A program made the translations under genes and the position numbers. Of a stretch of 13,848 bases of DNA, positions 6,131 to 13,593 are shown one piece after another (positions within the stretch are counted from its first letter, which is position 1; the number at the start of each line of letters is the position of its first letter). Source of the stretch: CAYJEO01 sp044432805 (GTDB lineage: Bacteria > Bacillota_I > Bacilli_A > RF39 > UBA660); the NCBI GenBank assembly GCA_044432805.1, contig JAWXUI010000026.1:1-13848 (forward strand). The letters run 5' to 3'. The notes under the pieces were generated by a model that was given only the letters and a program-made list of their open reading frames with translations, was not told the origin of the DNA and did no database searches.

Positions 6131-6191
6131 AAAAAAAAGGAAGACCTAATTTATAATGTATTTGTTCCACAACATTAAGGAGGTCTTCCAT
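6131..6191 (-). ncRNA. Candidate stand-alone small structured RNA (or mobile-element relic)
   Basis: Read on the minus strand, GGAAGACCT (6189-6181) and AGGTCTTCC (6147-6139) form a perfect 9-bp closing stem followed directly by eight T. The enclosed 33 bases can form an inner hairpin (UAAUGU/ACAUUA). An extended -10 (TGTTATAAT) at 6206-6198 places the transcription start at about 6191, the edge of the stem. The result would be an RNA of about 60 nt whose two ends are paired. It matches no RNA family I can name. Alternatives are a terminal-repeat remnant of a transposable element, or a leaderless 27-codon frame (6191-6108, starting MEDLLNVVEQ) that overlaps it exactly. Confidence 0.45.
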
Positions 6192-6197
6192 AGGACT

Positions 6198-6206
6198 ATT
6201 ATAACA
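6198..6206 (-). promoter_or_regulatory. Extended -10 promoter of the small-RNA candidate
   Basis: TGTTATAAT on the minus strand is a perfect extended -10 (TGnTATAAT). No good -35 is seen at 17 bases. It sits seven bases before the hairpin. Confidence 0.5.
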
Positions 6207-6238
6207 CAGGATATAATTTATTGATAGAAAATTTTATT

Positions 6239-6270
6239 AAAAAATGAAATTACTTATAAAATTCACTTTT
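6239..6270 (-). terminator. Probable terminator of the D-Ala-D-Ala carboxypeptidase gene
   Basis: On the minus strand, AAAGUGAAUU pairs with AAUUUCAUUUU across a seven-base loop with one bulged U, followed by a T run (6244-6239). The stem is A/U rich and therefore weak, but its position about 40 bases after the stop codon is right. Confidence 0.45.
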
Positions 6271-6309
6271 CTTTAATATAAATAGCACTTACATTTAATA
6301 ACAAATAAT

Positions 6310-7443
6310 TTAATAGATTATTTCACCTGTTACAATATCTGATAAAGTTTGAATAAATAACTGAAATAAATTACAAGCAACAACATCTTCTTTAACAGTC
6401 AACTCTATAACTCTTCCATCATCTAAAGTAACATTTCCAACAACATCGCCATAACTTAAAGGTGCATCTATCTTATCAATAAAAACATCATAACTTATAT
6501 TCTCGTTTTCACCAGTTTTTAAATTTAAAACATTTATATCTTCTAGTGGAACTATTTCAACAACTCTATTAACACTTTTATCAATTTGTTTTAATTCAAT
6601 AGTAGTATCTTTAGATATCAATGTCTCAATCTCATATTGTGAAAAAGCATAATCCATTATCTCTGTCATTTCTGCATTTCTAGTATTACTATCAGGTTCC
6701 CCCATTACAACTGCTATAAATCTTGTATTACCAATCATAGCTGTTGCTGTTAAACAATATCCAGCTTCCGTAGTATATCCAGTTTTTAATCCATCCATAC
6801 CTTCATAAAAACGAACCAACTTATTAGTATTAACTAACCATATTTTTTGATCTGTATCTTCCCTTAAATAAGTCTCATAAATAGAAGTATACTCTAAAAC
6901 AACTTCATGACTCACCAACTCTGAAGCTATAATAGCCATATCATATGCAGTTGAATAATGATTTGCCTCATCTAGACCATGTGGATTTTGAAAAACAGTA
7001 TTTTCTAACCCTAACTCACTAGCCCTTTCATTCATCATTAAAACAAACTGTTCTTCAGTTCCAGCAACTTTCTCAGCTAAAGCAACCACAGCATCATTAC
7101 CACTAGCAATTGTAACGCCTTTAAATAAATCTTCAACACTCATCTCTTCGTTTTCTTCTAACAGTATTTGCGATCCACCCATACTAGCAGCATTTGCAGA
7201 TACTCTTACCATATCATCCCATGCAATTAACCCATCTTCAATTGCTTCAACAATTAGTAACATACTCATCATTTTTGTCATACTAGCAGGATTTAATTTA
7301 ACATCAGAATCTCTTTCATATATTATTTCTCCTGTAGTTGGTTCAAGCAAAATAACACTTGATGCACTTGGTGCTAAATCAAGAGCATATGTAGAAAATG
7401 GAAATATACAAAACAAACAAATAAAAGCAATAAATTTTTTCAT
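6310..7443 (-). CDS. Serine-type D-Ala-D-Ala carboxypeptidase (DacF/PBP5-like, peptidase S11)
   Basis: 377 residues. A signal peptide (MKKFIAFICLFCIFPFSTYA) is followed by the complete penicillin-binding active site: SMTK (54-57, nucleophile Ser54 and Lys57), SGN (114-116) and KTG (220-222). Residues from about 280 onward form the usual beta-rich PBP5 C-terminal domain. The enzyme removes the terminal D-Ala from peptidoglycan pentapeptides outside the membrane, limiting cross-linking. Length is like B. subtilis DacF, but DacA or DacB orthology cannot be excluded. The ATG is preceded by AGAGGTG. A TATAAT at 7465-7460 is a possible -10, without a clear -35. It is divergent from two VanY-type carboxypeptidases that act on the same peptides. 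Confidence 0.95.
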   Translation of the reverse strand: MKKFIAFICLFCIFPFSTYALDLAPSASSVILLEPTTGEIIYERDSDVKLNPASMTKMMSMLLIVEAIEDGLIAWDDMVRVSANAASMGGSQILLEENEEMSVEDLFKGVTIASGNDAVVALAEKVAGTEEQFVLMMNERASELGLENTVFQNPHGLDEANHYSTAYDMAIIASELVSHEVVLEYTSIYETYLREDTDQKIWLVNTNKLVRFYEGMDGLKTGYTTEAGYCLTATAMIGNTRFIAVVMGEPDSNTRNAEMTEIMDYAFSQYEIETLISKDTTIELKQIDKSVNRVVEIVPLEDINVLNLKTGENENISYDVFIDKIDAPLSYGDVVGNVTLDDGRVIELTVKEDVVACNLFQLFIQTLSDIVTGEIIY

Positions 7444-7484
7444 AAGTCACCTCTAATAAATTATATTAAAAAAAAGATATATAA

Positions 7485-7513
7485 TTCTTAATAACTATAT
7501 TTTTTTTTATAAT
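7485..7513 (+). promoter_or_regulatory. Possible promoter of the first VanY-type gene
   Basis: A perfect TATAAT (7508-7513) follows a poor -35 (TTCTTA, 7485-7490) at 17 bases, and the start site would be about 20 bases before the ATG. It lies in the 97-base divergent gap shared with the serine carboxypeptidase gene. Confidence 0.4.
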
Positions 7514-7540
7514 TATGTTATTATTTTAATAGGTGATAAT

Positions 7541-8473
7541 ATGAAGAAAAGAAAAATCAAAAAAAATTTATTTTATGTAATAATTATTGTTATATGCGCA
7601 ATTATTTTTGGAATTACTAGTATTAAAAATTATATGTATAAACAAACAGATGAATATAAATTCATTAGTTTAGGTTATAGTGAAGAAGAAACTGATTTTT
7701 TATTAGAATACGAAGAAAAAACAGAATATTTTATTGAATTAGGATATAGTGAAAATTTAATAGATATTTTAAATCAAAGATATTATATTGATGAATTTTT
7801 AGAAAGTTATTTATCATATAGTCAAGAATTTGTTGACTTAGATACAAAAGATGTAATAACTGCTATAAATATCGGTATTGATAAAGAATTCTATACAGAA
7901 ACACAATTAACGGATAGTTCCCTTGGTAATTTAATGCTTTTAAATAAATTTAATTATTTACCAGAAGATTACGTTCCAGAAGTAGTAAGTATACCACTTA
8001 CCTATGCATACGACGATAACTACTTAACACAAGACGCTAAAGATGCTTATGTTAATATGGCAAGCGCTGCATTAAGTGAAGGAATACAATTAATTGCTTT
8101 TTCAACATATCGTTCTTATGAGGAACAAGAAACATTATACAATAGATACAAAACATCTTATGGTCTTGCTTTTGCTGAAGAATACTCTGCAAGAGCTGGA
8201 TTTTCAGAACACCAAACAGGTTTAGCTGTAGATATAACTACTCCTGGATATTCAATGGATACATTTGATGAAAGTGATTCTTACAGTTGGTTAATTAGCA
8301 ATTGTTATAAATACGGATATATATTAAGATATCCTGAAAATAGTGAACATTTAACCGGTTATAGTTATGAATCTTGGCATTATAGATATGTTGGAGTTGA
8401 TGTTGCGACAAAAATTTATAATGAAGGAATAACATTTGATGAATATTATGCTTATTATATAAACAACAATTAA
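7541..8473 (+). CDS. VanY-type D,D-carboxypeptidase (peptidase M15B), membrane anchored
   Basis: 310 residues. A basic N-terminus and one uncleaved-looking membrane segment (about 10-28) anchor the protein with the catalytic part outside. Residues 35-150 are a linker with two similar LGYSE elements (44-48, 67-71) that resemble short helical repeats seen in related Firmicutes proteins. The M15B domain is complete: STYRSYEEQ with Arg191, S222-E-H224-Q-T-G-L-A-V-D231 (zinc ligands His224 and Asp231), and E277-S-W-H280-Y-R-Y-V-G (catalytic Glu277, third ligand His280). Such enzymes cleave the terminal D-Ala of stem peptides; in van clusters they reduce vancomycin targets, but no vanH/A/X genes are present, so housekeeping wall trimming is more likely. 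AGGTG precedes the ATG. Confidence 0.92.
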   Translation: MKKRKIKKNLFYVIIIVICAIIFGITSIKNYMYKQTDEYKFISLGYSEEETDFLLEYEEKTEYFIELGYSENLIDILNQRYYIDEFLESYLSYSQEFVDLDTKDVITAINIGIDKEFYTETQLTDSSLGNLMLLNKFNYLPEDYVPEVVSIPLTYAYDDNYLTQDAKDAYVNMASAALSEGIQLIAFSTYRSYEEQETLYNRYKTSYGLAFAEEYSARAGFSEHQTGLAVDITTPGYSMDTFDESDSYSWLISNCYKYGYILRYPENSEHLTGYSYESWHYRYVGVDVATKIYNEGITFDEYYAYYINNN

Positions 8474-8485
8474 TTGTTGTTTTTT
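8461..8485 (+). terminator. Terminator between the two VanY-type genes
   Basis: AAACAACAATTAATTGTTGTTT is a perfect palindrome (8461-8482) running into a T run. It overlaps the end of the first coding sequence and could attenuate rather than abolish expression of the second copy, which has no good promoter of its own. Confidence 0.7.
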
Positions 8486-8507
8486 CATATACTATAATGG
8501 TGATATT

Positions 8508-9161
8508 ATGGACACATATAAAATTACATATATAATTATTTTTATTATAATTTGTTTATATATAAATGATGATAACTATCAAAATGATTTTTATCAAAAT
8601 ATAGTAATTATTACAGACCCTACTATTGACGTTTTAGTAAATAAAAACAATCAATTACAAAAAGACTATATACCAAATAATTTAGTATTAATTGACTTAG
8701 AATATGGTTATAATAATAAATACATGGTAAAAGAAGCATATGAGCAATTTGTTTTATTACACAATGATGCATCTATTTTAGGATTAGAAATAATAATAGT
8801 ATCTGCATATAGAAGTTATGAATATCAAGAAAATTTGTACAACGGTTATGTAGAATCAAAAGGACTTGATTATGCAGACAAATGCAGTGCAAGAGCAGGA
8901 CACTCAGAACATCAAACGGGATTAGCAATAGATGTTAGTAATTTTAAAACTGATTACGATGACTTTTTTTACACTGATGAGTATTTATGGATGAAAGATA
9001 ATAGTTATAAATATGGATTTATTTTAAGATACAATATTGGAACAGAATATATAACCGGTTTTAAATTTGAACCTTGGCATTATCGATATGTAGGAACAAA
9101 ATTAGCAACCTATTTATATGAAAACAACTTAACTTTAGAAGAATATAAAAAAAAGGATTAA
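8508..9161 (+). CDS. Second VanY-type D,D-carboxypeptidase (M15B), shorter paralogue
   Basis: 217 residues. An N-terminal hydrophobic segment (about 5-18) should anchor or export it; the N-terminus is not typical of a cleaved signal peptide because it is nearly free of basic residues. The catalytic domain is complete: SAYRSYEYQ (Arg102), S133-E-H135-Q-T-G-L-A-I-D142, and E188-P-W-H191-Y-R-Y-V-G. Sequence similarity to the upstream neighbour across the whole domain (SARAG.SEHQTGLA.D, YKYGFILRY, WHYRYVG) points to tandem duplication, but this copy lacks the roughly 110-residue linker. The GGTGA ribosome binding site is weak. A TATAAT at 8493-8498 lies too near the ATG to be a normal promoter, so expression may depend on readthrough. 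Confidence 0.9.
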   Translation: MDTYKITYIIIFIIICLYINDDNYQNDFYQNIVIITDPTIDVLVNKNNQLQKDYIPNNLVLIDLEYGYNNKYMVKEAYEQFVLLHNDASILGLEIIIVSAYRSYEYQENLYNGYVESKGLDYADKCSARAGHSEHQTGLAIDVSNFKTDYDDFFYTDEYLWMKDNSYKYGFILRYNIGTEYITGFKFEPWHYRYVGTKLATYLYENNLTLEEYKKKD

Positions 9162-9173
9162 AAAATCCTTTTT
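9150..9173. terminator. Bidirectional terminator between VanY-type gene and pheT
   Basis: AAAAAGGATT and AATCCTTTTT form a perfect 10-bp stem with a four-base loop (9160-9163). The A and T runs are symmetric and both convergent stop codons touch the structure. Confidence 0.85.
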
Positions 9174-11529
9174 ATTTATCTCTTAAAACAGCATTATTAT
9201 TTTTAGTTACAGAATCTATTATTTTATTAAATACTTCCATAACTTCAATTTCATTTAATGTTTTAGTAGAATCAGTAAATGTTAATGCATATGCAATAGA
9301 TTTTTCGTCTTCTCCTACTTTATCTCCTGTATAAACATCAAAAGCATTAATACTTTCTAATAATCTTCCACCACTTTTTCTTATAGTGGCTTCTATAGTT
9401 TCACTTGCTACATCTTTTTTAACTATAAACGCTAAATCTTTTGATATAGAAGGGAATTTATTTGCTTCCTTAAATTTAATTGGTTTAATTGTTTTCATTA
9501 ATTCATTTAAACTTATTTCTGCTACATATATATTGTCTTTAATTAATTTAGGATGAACTTTACCAATAACTCCTATTTTTTTTCTGTCCATAATAATAGA
9601 AGCACTTATACCAGGATGTAAATCGTTTATAGAATCTTTTTTGAAACTATATCTATTTTTAAATCCAAAGTAATCAAGAATATTTTCAACTATTCCTTTT
9701 ATAGTATAGAAATCAACTTCTTTTGATCCTTGAACATTATTCACTAAATAATTACCTTTCATTAATATAGCAATTTTTGAAGTTTCAGAAAAATTAATAT
9801 CATAAGTTTTACTAATTTCATATATTAAAACATCTTCTACTTTTCTTGCTTTATTGTATTTATAAACATTTAATAATGATGGTAATAAAGACGTTCTTAT
9901 AACTGATTTATCCTTACTCATAGGATTTGGTAAAATCATATTTTCTAAATTATCATATTTAAATAAATTACTGTCTTCTACACTAGTTAATGTATAAGTT
10001 TTTACTTCATTTAAGCCTAGAGCTCTAAGGCGTTTAGATGCTTGTTTACGATAATAAACATCTCCTATATAAACTCCTTTTTTTACTTCTAATGAAGGTT
10101 GTGTTGATTTTAGATTATGATAACCATATAATCTACCAATTTCTTCTGCTATATCATTAATGTTAGATTCAATATCTAATCTTCTATTTGGAATAGTAAC
10201 AATTATTTCATCTTTAACATCATATTCAAAATCAAGTCTGTCTAGTTGTTTTAGCATATCTTCTGTCGAAATAGTAATTCCAAGCATCTTATTAACTTCT
10301 TCAGTTGTAAATGTTACTGTTTTGTTAGTTTTGTCTATTTTATCGTGTTTAACCATACCATCTAATATATCAGCTGATGCATATTTGTTTAATAAATAAC
10401 AAGCTCTTAATATAGCCTCATCTGTGTACTCAAAATTAAGTCCTTTTCCATATCTTATAGATGCTTCACTTCTTAAGTTTAATCTGTTTGCAGTATTTCT
10501 GATACTAAAAGAATCAAATATTGCACTTTCAATTAATAATGAAGTAGTAGTTTCATCAACTTGTGTATTTTCTCCACCCATTACACCTGCAATTGCGACT
10601 GGTTTATCTGAGCTTATAACTATATCATTTGTTAGTTTTCTTTCTTGATTATCTAGAGTTACAATTGTTTCATCATTTGCTTCTCTTACTGTTATTTTAT
10701 TTCCTAATTTATCAAAATCAAAGAAATGTAGAGGTTGACCATATTCAAGCATTACATAATTAGATATGTCAACAACGTTGTTTATACTACGCATTCCAAC
10801 ACTTTCTAATCTTTTTTTAATAAAATCAGGACTTGGTCCAATTTTTATATTTTTAACCATTTTAGCTAAATAATAAGGACATTTATCTGTTTTTACATCT
10901 AGTTTAAAATAATCATTTATATTTTCTTTAATACATGAAATTTCAAATTTTGGCAATTTTACTTTTTGATTAATAATTGTTCCTATTTCATAAGCAAATC
11001 CAATATGATAATAACAATCATTGTTTCTGTGCTTATGTACGTCAAGTTCATATAAAGTATCATCTAATCCCAAATAACTAATAGGATCACTTCCCACTGG
11101 TGCATCTTTAGAAAGTTCACATATACCTGCGTTATATCTTTCTTCTGTTTTTTCTTCTAGCCCTAATTCGTATAAAGCGCATATCATTCCGTTAGATTCA
11201 ACACCTCTAATTTTGCTTTTTTTAATAACAAAATCACCTGGTAGACAAGCTCCAACCTTCGCTACTATAACTTTTAGATCAGCTCTTACATTAGAAGCTC
11301 CACAAACGATAGTAGTTATTTCATCACCTAGATCAACACTACAAACATTTAAGTGATCTGAATCAGGGTGTTTTTCAGTTGTTAATACGTGACCTATTAC
11401 TAAATTTTTTATATTATTAGATACAACTTTTTCTACATTTACACCAGCTTTTGTAATATCAACGGCAAGTTCTTGTAAATCAATATTATCTAAATCTAAA
11501 TATTCTTTTACCCAATTTAAACTAATCAT
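9172..11529 (-). CDS. pheT: Phenylalanyl-tRNA synthetase beta subunit
   Basis: 785 residues, close to the usual bacterial length. Domains in order: N-terminal part with ISLNWVKEYLDL; EMAP/OB-type tRNA-binding domain (about 40-150; TTEKHPDSDHLNVCSVDLG, IVCGASNVR, KIRGVESNGMICA); B3/B4 editing region (GVMGGENTQV, SAIFDSFSIRNTANRL); B5 domain (about 395-470); catalytic-like core (about 480-680); and the C-terminal ferredoxin-fold anticodon-binding domain beginning near KFPSISKDLAFIV. With PheS it forms the cytosolic alpha2-beta2 enzyme that charges tRNA-Phe and edits Tyr-tRNA-Phe. The usual TPNR.DCLS segment reads HKHRNNDCYYH here, a small divergence. Its ATG overlaps the pheS stop by one base (TAATG), indicating translational coupling and equal subunit synthesis. 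Confidence 0.98.
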   Translation of the reverse strand: MISLNWVKEYLDLDNIDLQELAVDITKAGVNVEKVVSNNIKNLVIGHVLTTEKHPDSDHLNVCSVDLGDEITTIVCGASNVRADLKVIVAKVGACLPGDFVIKKSKIRGVESNGMICALYELGLEEKTEERYNAGICELSKDAPVGSDPISYLGLDDTLYELDVHKHRNNDCYYHIGFAYEIGTIINQKVKLPKFEISCIKENINDYFKLDVKTDKCPYYLAKMVKNIKIGPSPDFIKKRLESVGMRSINNVVDISNYVMLEYGQPLHFFDFDKLGNKITVREANDETIVTLDNQERKLTNDIVISSDKPVAIAGVMGGENTQVDETTTSLLIESAIFDSFSIRNTANRLNLRSEASIRYGKGLNFEYTDEAILRACYLLNKYASADILDGMVKHDKIDKTNKTVTFTTEEVNKMLGITISTEDMLKQLDRLDFEYDVKDEIIVTIPNRRLDIESNINDIAEEIGRLYGYHNLKSTQPSLEVKKGVYIGDVYYRKQASKRLRALGLNEVKTYTLTSVEDSNLFKYDNLENMILPNPMSKDKSVIRTSLLPSLLNVYKYNKARKVEDVLIYEISKTYDINFSETSKIAILMKGNYLVNNVQGSKEVDFYTIKGIVENILDYFGFKNRYSFKKDSINDLHPGISASIIMDRKKIGVIGKVHPKLIKDNIYVAEISLNELMKTIKPIKFKEANKFPSISKDLAFIVKKDVASETIEATIRKSGGRLLESINAFDVYTGDKVGEDEKSIAYALTFTDSTKTLNEIEVMEVFNKIIDSVTKNNNAVLRDK

Positions 11530-12575
11530 TATTTTGCCTCCATTCTATCAAATGCTTTTGATTCTCTTAAATCATTTACATAAAAAGTTCTTACATCATT
11601 TATTCCGTATTTTAACATAGCTAGTCTTTCAGCTCCAAAACCAAATGCAAATCCTGACCAAACTTTAGGATCATAACCACAATTTGATAAAACATTAGGG
11701 TGTACTATACCTGCTCCTGCTACAGTAATCCAACCGGTATTTTTACATAATGGACATCCTGCTCCTTTACATTTAAAACAACTAATATCAGTTTCAACTG
11801 ATGGTTCTGTAAATTGATAATAACTTGGTCTAAAACGAGTTTTAATGTCTTCACCAAATAATTTTTTTGCTATTATATCAAATGTTCCTTTTAAGTCTGC
11901 TAGACTAATATTATTTTTATCAACTACTAGTCCTTCAATTTGCATGAATTGATGAGAATGTGTTGCGTCATCTGAATCTCTTCTATAAGTTTTACCAGGA
12001 CAAATCATTCTTATTGGTGTTTTTCCTTCACCCTCTATCATAGTTCTAGCTTGAACTGGAGAGGTTTGACTTCTAAGTAAAATTTCATCGTCTTTTAAAT
12101 AGAATGTATCTTGAGCATCTCTTGCTGGATGTGATTTTGGAATATTAAGCATTTCAAAGTTAAATTTATCTAATTCAATTTCTGGTCCATCTATTACATC
12201 ATATCCCATAGACATTAATAATTCTTCTACTTCTTCTACCATTACTTCTAAAATACTAGGTGTCCCAATAGATACTTTAGTAGATGGTAAACTAATATCT
12301 ATTGATTCATTTTTTAATTTTTCATTTAAAATTTCTTCTTCTAAAGATAATTTTTTTGATTCAAAAATTTCTGTTGCTTCAGTTTTTAATTTGTTTAAAT
12401 TAGCTCCGAAGTTTTTCTTCTCTTCTAAAGGTAATGTTTGTATTGTGCTTGTAAGGGCATTTATACTTCCTTTTTTACCTAAGTAAGTTACTTTTAATTC
12501 ATTTAATTCGTTAACTGATTTTATTTCTTTTATTTTTTCTTTGATTTCTTGTAATATTTCTTCTAATTCTTTCAT
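11529..12575 (-). CDS. pheS: Phenylalanyl-tRNA synthetase alpha subunit
   Basis: 348 residues. The N-terminal coiled coil (about 1-85) is followed by the class II catalytic core: HPARDAQDTFYL, TSPVQARTM, RMICPGKTYRRDSDDATHSH and motif 3 GFAFGFGAERLAMLKYGI (308-325). Residues 266, 269, 274 and 277 are Cys (CFKC and CPLC) and form a probable zinc knuckle before GWITVAGAGIVHPNVL, as in several Firmicutes PheS. PheS binds ATP, Phe and the tRNA acceptor end. I chose the ATG at 12575 because AGGAGG lies in front of it; the longer frame from 12599 starts inside the T-box terminator. The end (DLRESKAFDRMEAK) is slightly longer than the common ...NDLRFL ending. It is controlled by the T-box leader. 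Confidence 0.98.
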   Translation of the reverse strand: MKELEEILQEIKEKIKEIKSVNELNELKVTYLGKKGSINALTSTIQTLPLEEKKNFGANLNKLKTEATEIFESKKLSLEEEILNEKLKNESIDISLPSTKVSIGTPSILEVMVEEVEELLMSMGYDVIDGPEIELDKFNFEMLNIPKSHPARDAQDTFYLKDDEILLRSQTSPVQARTMIEGEGKTPIRMICPGKTYRRDSDDATHSHQFMQIEGLVVDKNNISLADLKGTFDIIAKKLFGEDIKTRFRPSYYQFTEPSVETDISCFKCKGAGCPLCKNTGWITVAGAGIVHPNVLSNCGYDPKVWSGFAFGFGAERLAMLKYGINDVRTFYVNDLRESKAFDRMEAK

Positions 12576-12808
12576 ATTTCCTCCTATAAAAAAAATCACA
12601 TCCTAGGATAAGGACGTGATTTCGTGGTACCACCTTAATTCGTGTATAAATACACCTTTCTGACTAAAACGCGTCACCGTTATAACTTTTTATTATAAAA
12701 CTCTTAAGATGAATTCGAAAACTTATTTTAATCTATTCACACCTAGCATAGACTCTCTTTTTAAAATAATTGTTTTGTACTACTTCTTAGTCACTGTTTT
12801 TTAAAAAC
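12576..12808 (-). promoter_or_regulatory. Phe-specific T-box leader of pheST
   Basis: The T-box core AAGGTGGTACCACG lies at 12636-12623. Downstream, ATCACGTCCT and AGGATGTGAT (12620-12595) form the terminator stem followed by a T run. Upstream, Stem I elements are recognisable: GACTAAGAAGTAGTA on the 5' side, AGAGAG, and a GGTG apical element. On the 3' side is GAATTCATCTT with codon UUC at 12713-12711 in the specifier position, followed by A. UUC matches phenylalanine, agreeing with pheST. Uncharged tRNA-Phe should pair its GAA anticodon with the specifier and its acceptor end with the T-box bulge, favouring the antiterminator and expression of pheS and pheT. Confidence 0.95.
12588..12620 (-). 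terminator. T-box attenuator terminator of pheST
   Basis: A 10-bp stem (12620-12611 with 12604-12595, one G-U pair) and a six-base loop are followed by the T run 12594-12588. It forms when tRNA-Phe is charged, and lies just before the pheS ribosome binding site. Confidence 0.9.
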
Positions 12809-12830
12809 ATATATATTATAACATGTTTTT
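12803..12830 (-). terminator. Weak hairpin after the 218-residue gene, overlapping the T-box promoter
   Basis: AAAAACAT and ATGTTTTT form an 8-bp A/T-rich stem with a 12-base loop. On the minus strand it lies about 25-50 bases after the stop of the 218-residue gene and ends in five T. The pheST -10 box is inside its loop, so termination and initiation signals are nested. Confidence 0.35.
12815..12823 (-). promoter_or_regulatory. Extended -10 promoter of the pheST T-box transcript
   Basis: TGTTATAAT on the minus strand is a perfect extended -10. No clear -35 is visible. The start site would be about 12808, giving a leader of about 230 bases, which is normal for a T-box. Confidence 0.6.
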
Positions 12831-12853
12831 TTTGTTTTTTATATATTTTGTAA

Positions 12854-13510
12854 CTATCTTTCAATTTTTTTGGATGTTCCAGGATCTAAAAGAGGTGCTA
12901 TTTTAGCCTTAAATGCTTCTTTTTGTATATCACAATATCTTTTCCACTCTTTATTCGTTGGTCCAAATTCACTTCCGTAAGGAGGTATATTTTCTATTTT
13001 TATAGAATCATCAATAAATGGCATAGCATATACTTGTTCTAAATTAGCGTGTATTTCTTCCTTTGAAAAAATCCCAGCCCTAAGCATCATAAGTGTTCTA
13101 GAAAATTTATTAGTATCTTTTCTGCAACAATCTTTAAATAACATATATAATTTTGAACCTCTTATATTAAGAGAATCGCATAATAGAATATCTAAAAATC
13201 CTCTTGGAGTACCTAGCATTTGTATCGCAACATGCATTGCACCTGGATTGCCTTCACTCATAACTGCTACAATTTCAAATGTATCCATATCACCTTTTAT
13301 TTGTTCATCTGAGTCACTACCACAATCTGTTATCCCACGAACCAACATTTTCGCAGAAACCTTCAATGATTTTTCTGATATTACTGGATTTGGCGTGTTT
13401 AAAGATACATTATCTTTTAAAAACATACCTACTGTTCTTCCATCAAAACTTGTATTTTTAATATCTTCAATATTTTCACTATCAAAATTTATTTTTTCTT
13501 TTTCAATCAT
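12854..13510 (-). CDS. Cytosolic protein of unknown function (218 residues)
   Basis: 218 residues from the ATG at 13510, chosen because AGGAGG lies seven bases upstream and the promoter at 13542-13570 would sit inside the longer frame that begins at 13570. There is no signal peptide or membrane segment. The centre contains VMSEGNPGAMHVAIQML (about 83-99) and NIRGSKLYMLFKDCCRKD (115-132), both of which look strongly conserved-type. I have the impression of having seen EGNPGA...NIRGS..W..YKD-like proteins among gut Firmicutes and their phages, but I cannot name a family or function. Five Cys are present without a clear metal site. It is monocistronic, with the pheST leader following on the same strand. 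Confidence 0.8.
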   Translation of the reverse strand: MIEKEKINFDSENIEDIKNTSFDGRTVGMFLKDNVSLNTPNPVISEKSLKVSAKMLVRGITDCGSDSDEQIKGDMDTFEIVAVMSEGNPGAMHVAIQMLGTPRGFLDILLCDSLNIRGSKLYMLFKDCCRKDTNKFSRTLMMLRAGIFSKEEIHANLEQVYAMPFIDDSIKIENIPPYGSEFGPTNKEWKRYCDIQKEAFKAKIAPLLDPGTSKKIER

Positions 13511-13541
13511 ATTTCCTCCTATATATTTCTTGTTTGCATGT

Positions 13542-13570
13542 ATTATACAATTTAAAAATAACAATATCAA
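13542..13570 (-). promoter_or_regulatory. Promoter of the 218-residue gene
   Basis: Minus-strand TTGATA (13570-13565), a 17-base spacer and a perfect TATAAT (13547-13542), followed at a normal distance by AGGAGG and the ATG at 13510. It is among the best promoters in the window. Confidence 0.75.
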
Positions 13571-13593
13571 GACTTTGCTTTAAATAATAGTAT

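Noticed and set aside
6108..6191. 27-codon minus-strand frame starting MEDLLNVVEQ
   Set aside because: It looks fairly protein-like but has no ribosome binding site, would need a leaderless message, and overlaps a perfect inverted repeat plus T run. I kept it only as an alternative to the small-RNA call.
8493..8498. TATAAT as a promoter for the second VanY-type gene
   Set aside because: It lies 9 bases before the ATG, overlaps the ribosome binding region, and has no -35.
7541..9161. Vancomycin-resistance cluster
   Set aside because: Only VanY-type enzymes are present; no VanH, ligase, VanX or VanRS genes are adjacent, and such carboxypeptidases are common housekeeping enzymes.
10160..10648. 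Two plus-strand frames of 79 and 74 codons opposite pheT
   Set aside because: Both lie fully inside the conserved pheT coding sequence with Ser/Leu/Ile-biased shadow composition.
13248..13583. Two overlapping plus-strand frames opposite the 218-residue gene
   Set aside because: The minus-strand gene has a promoter, a strong ribosome binding site and a plausible protein; the plus-strand frames have none of these.
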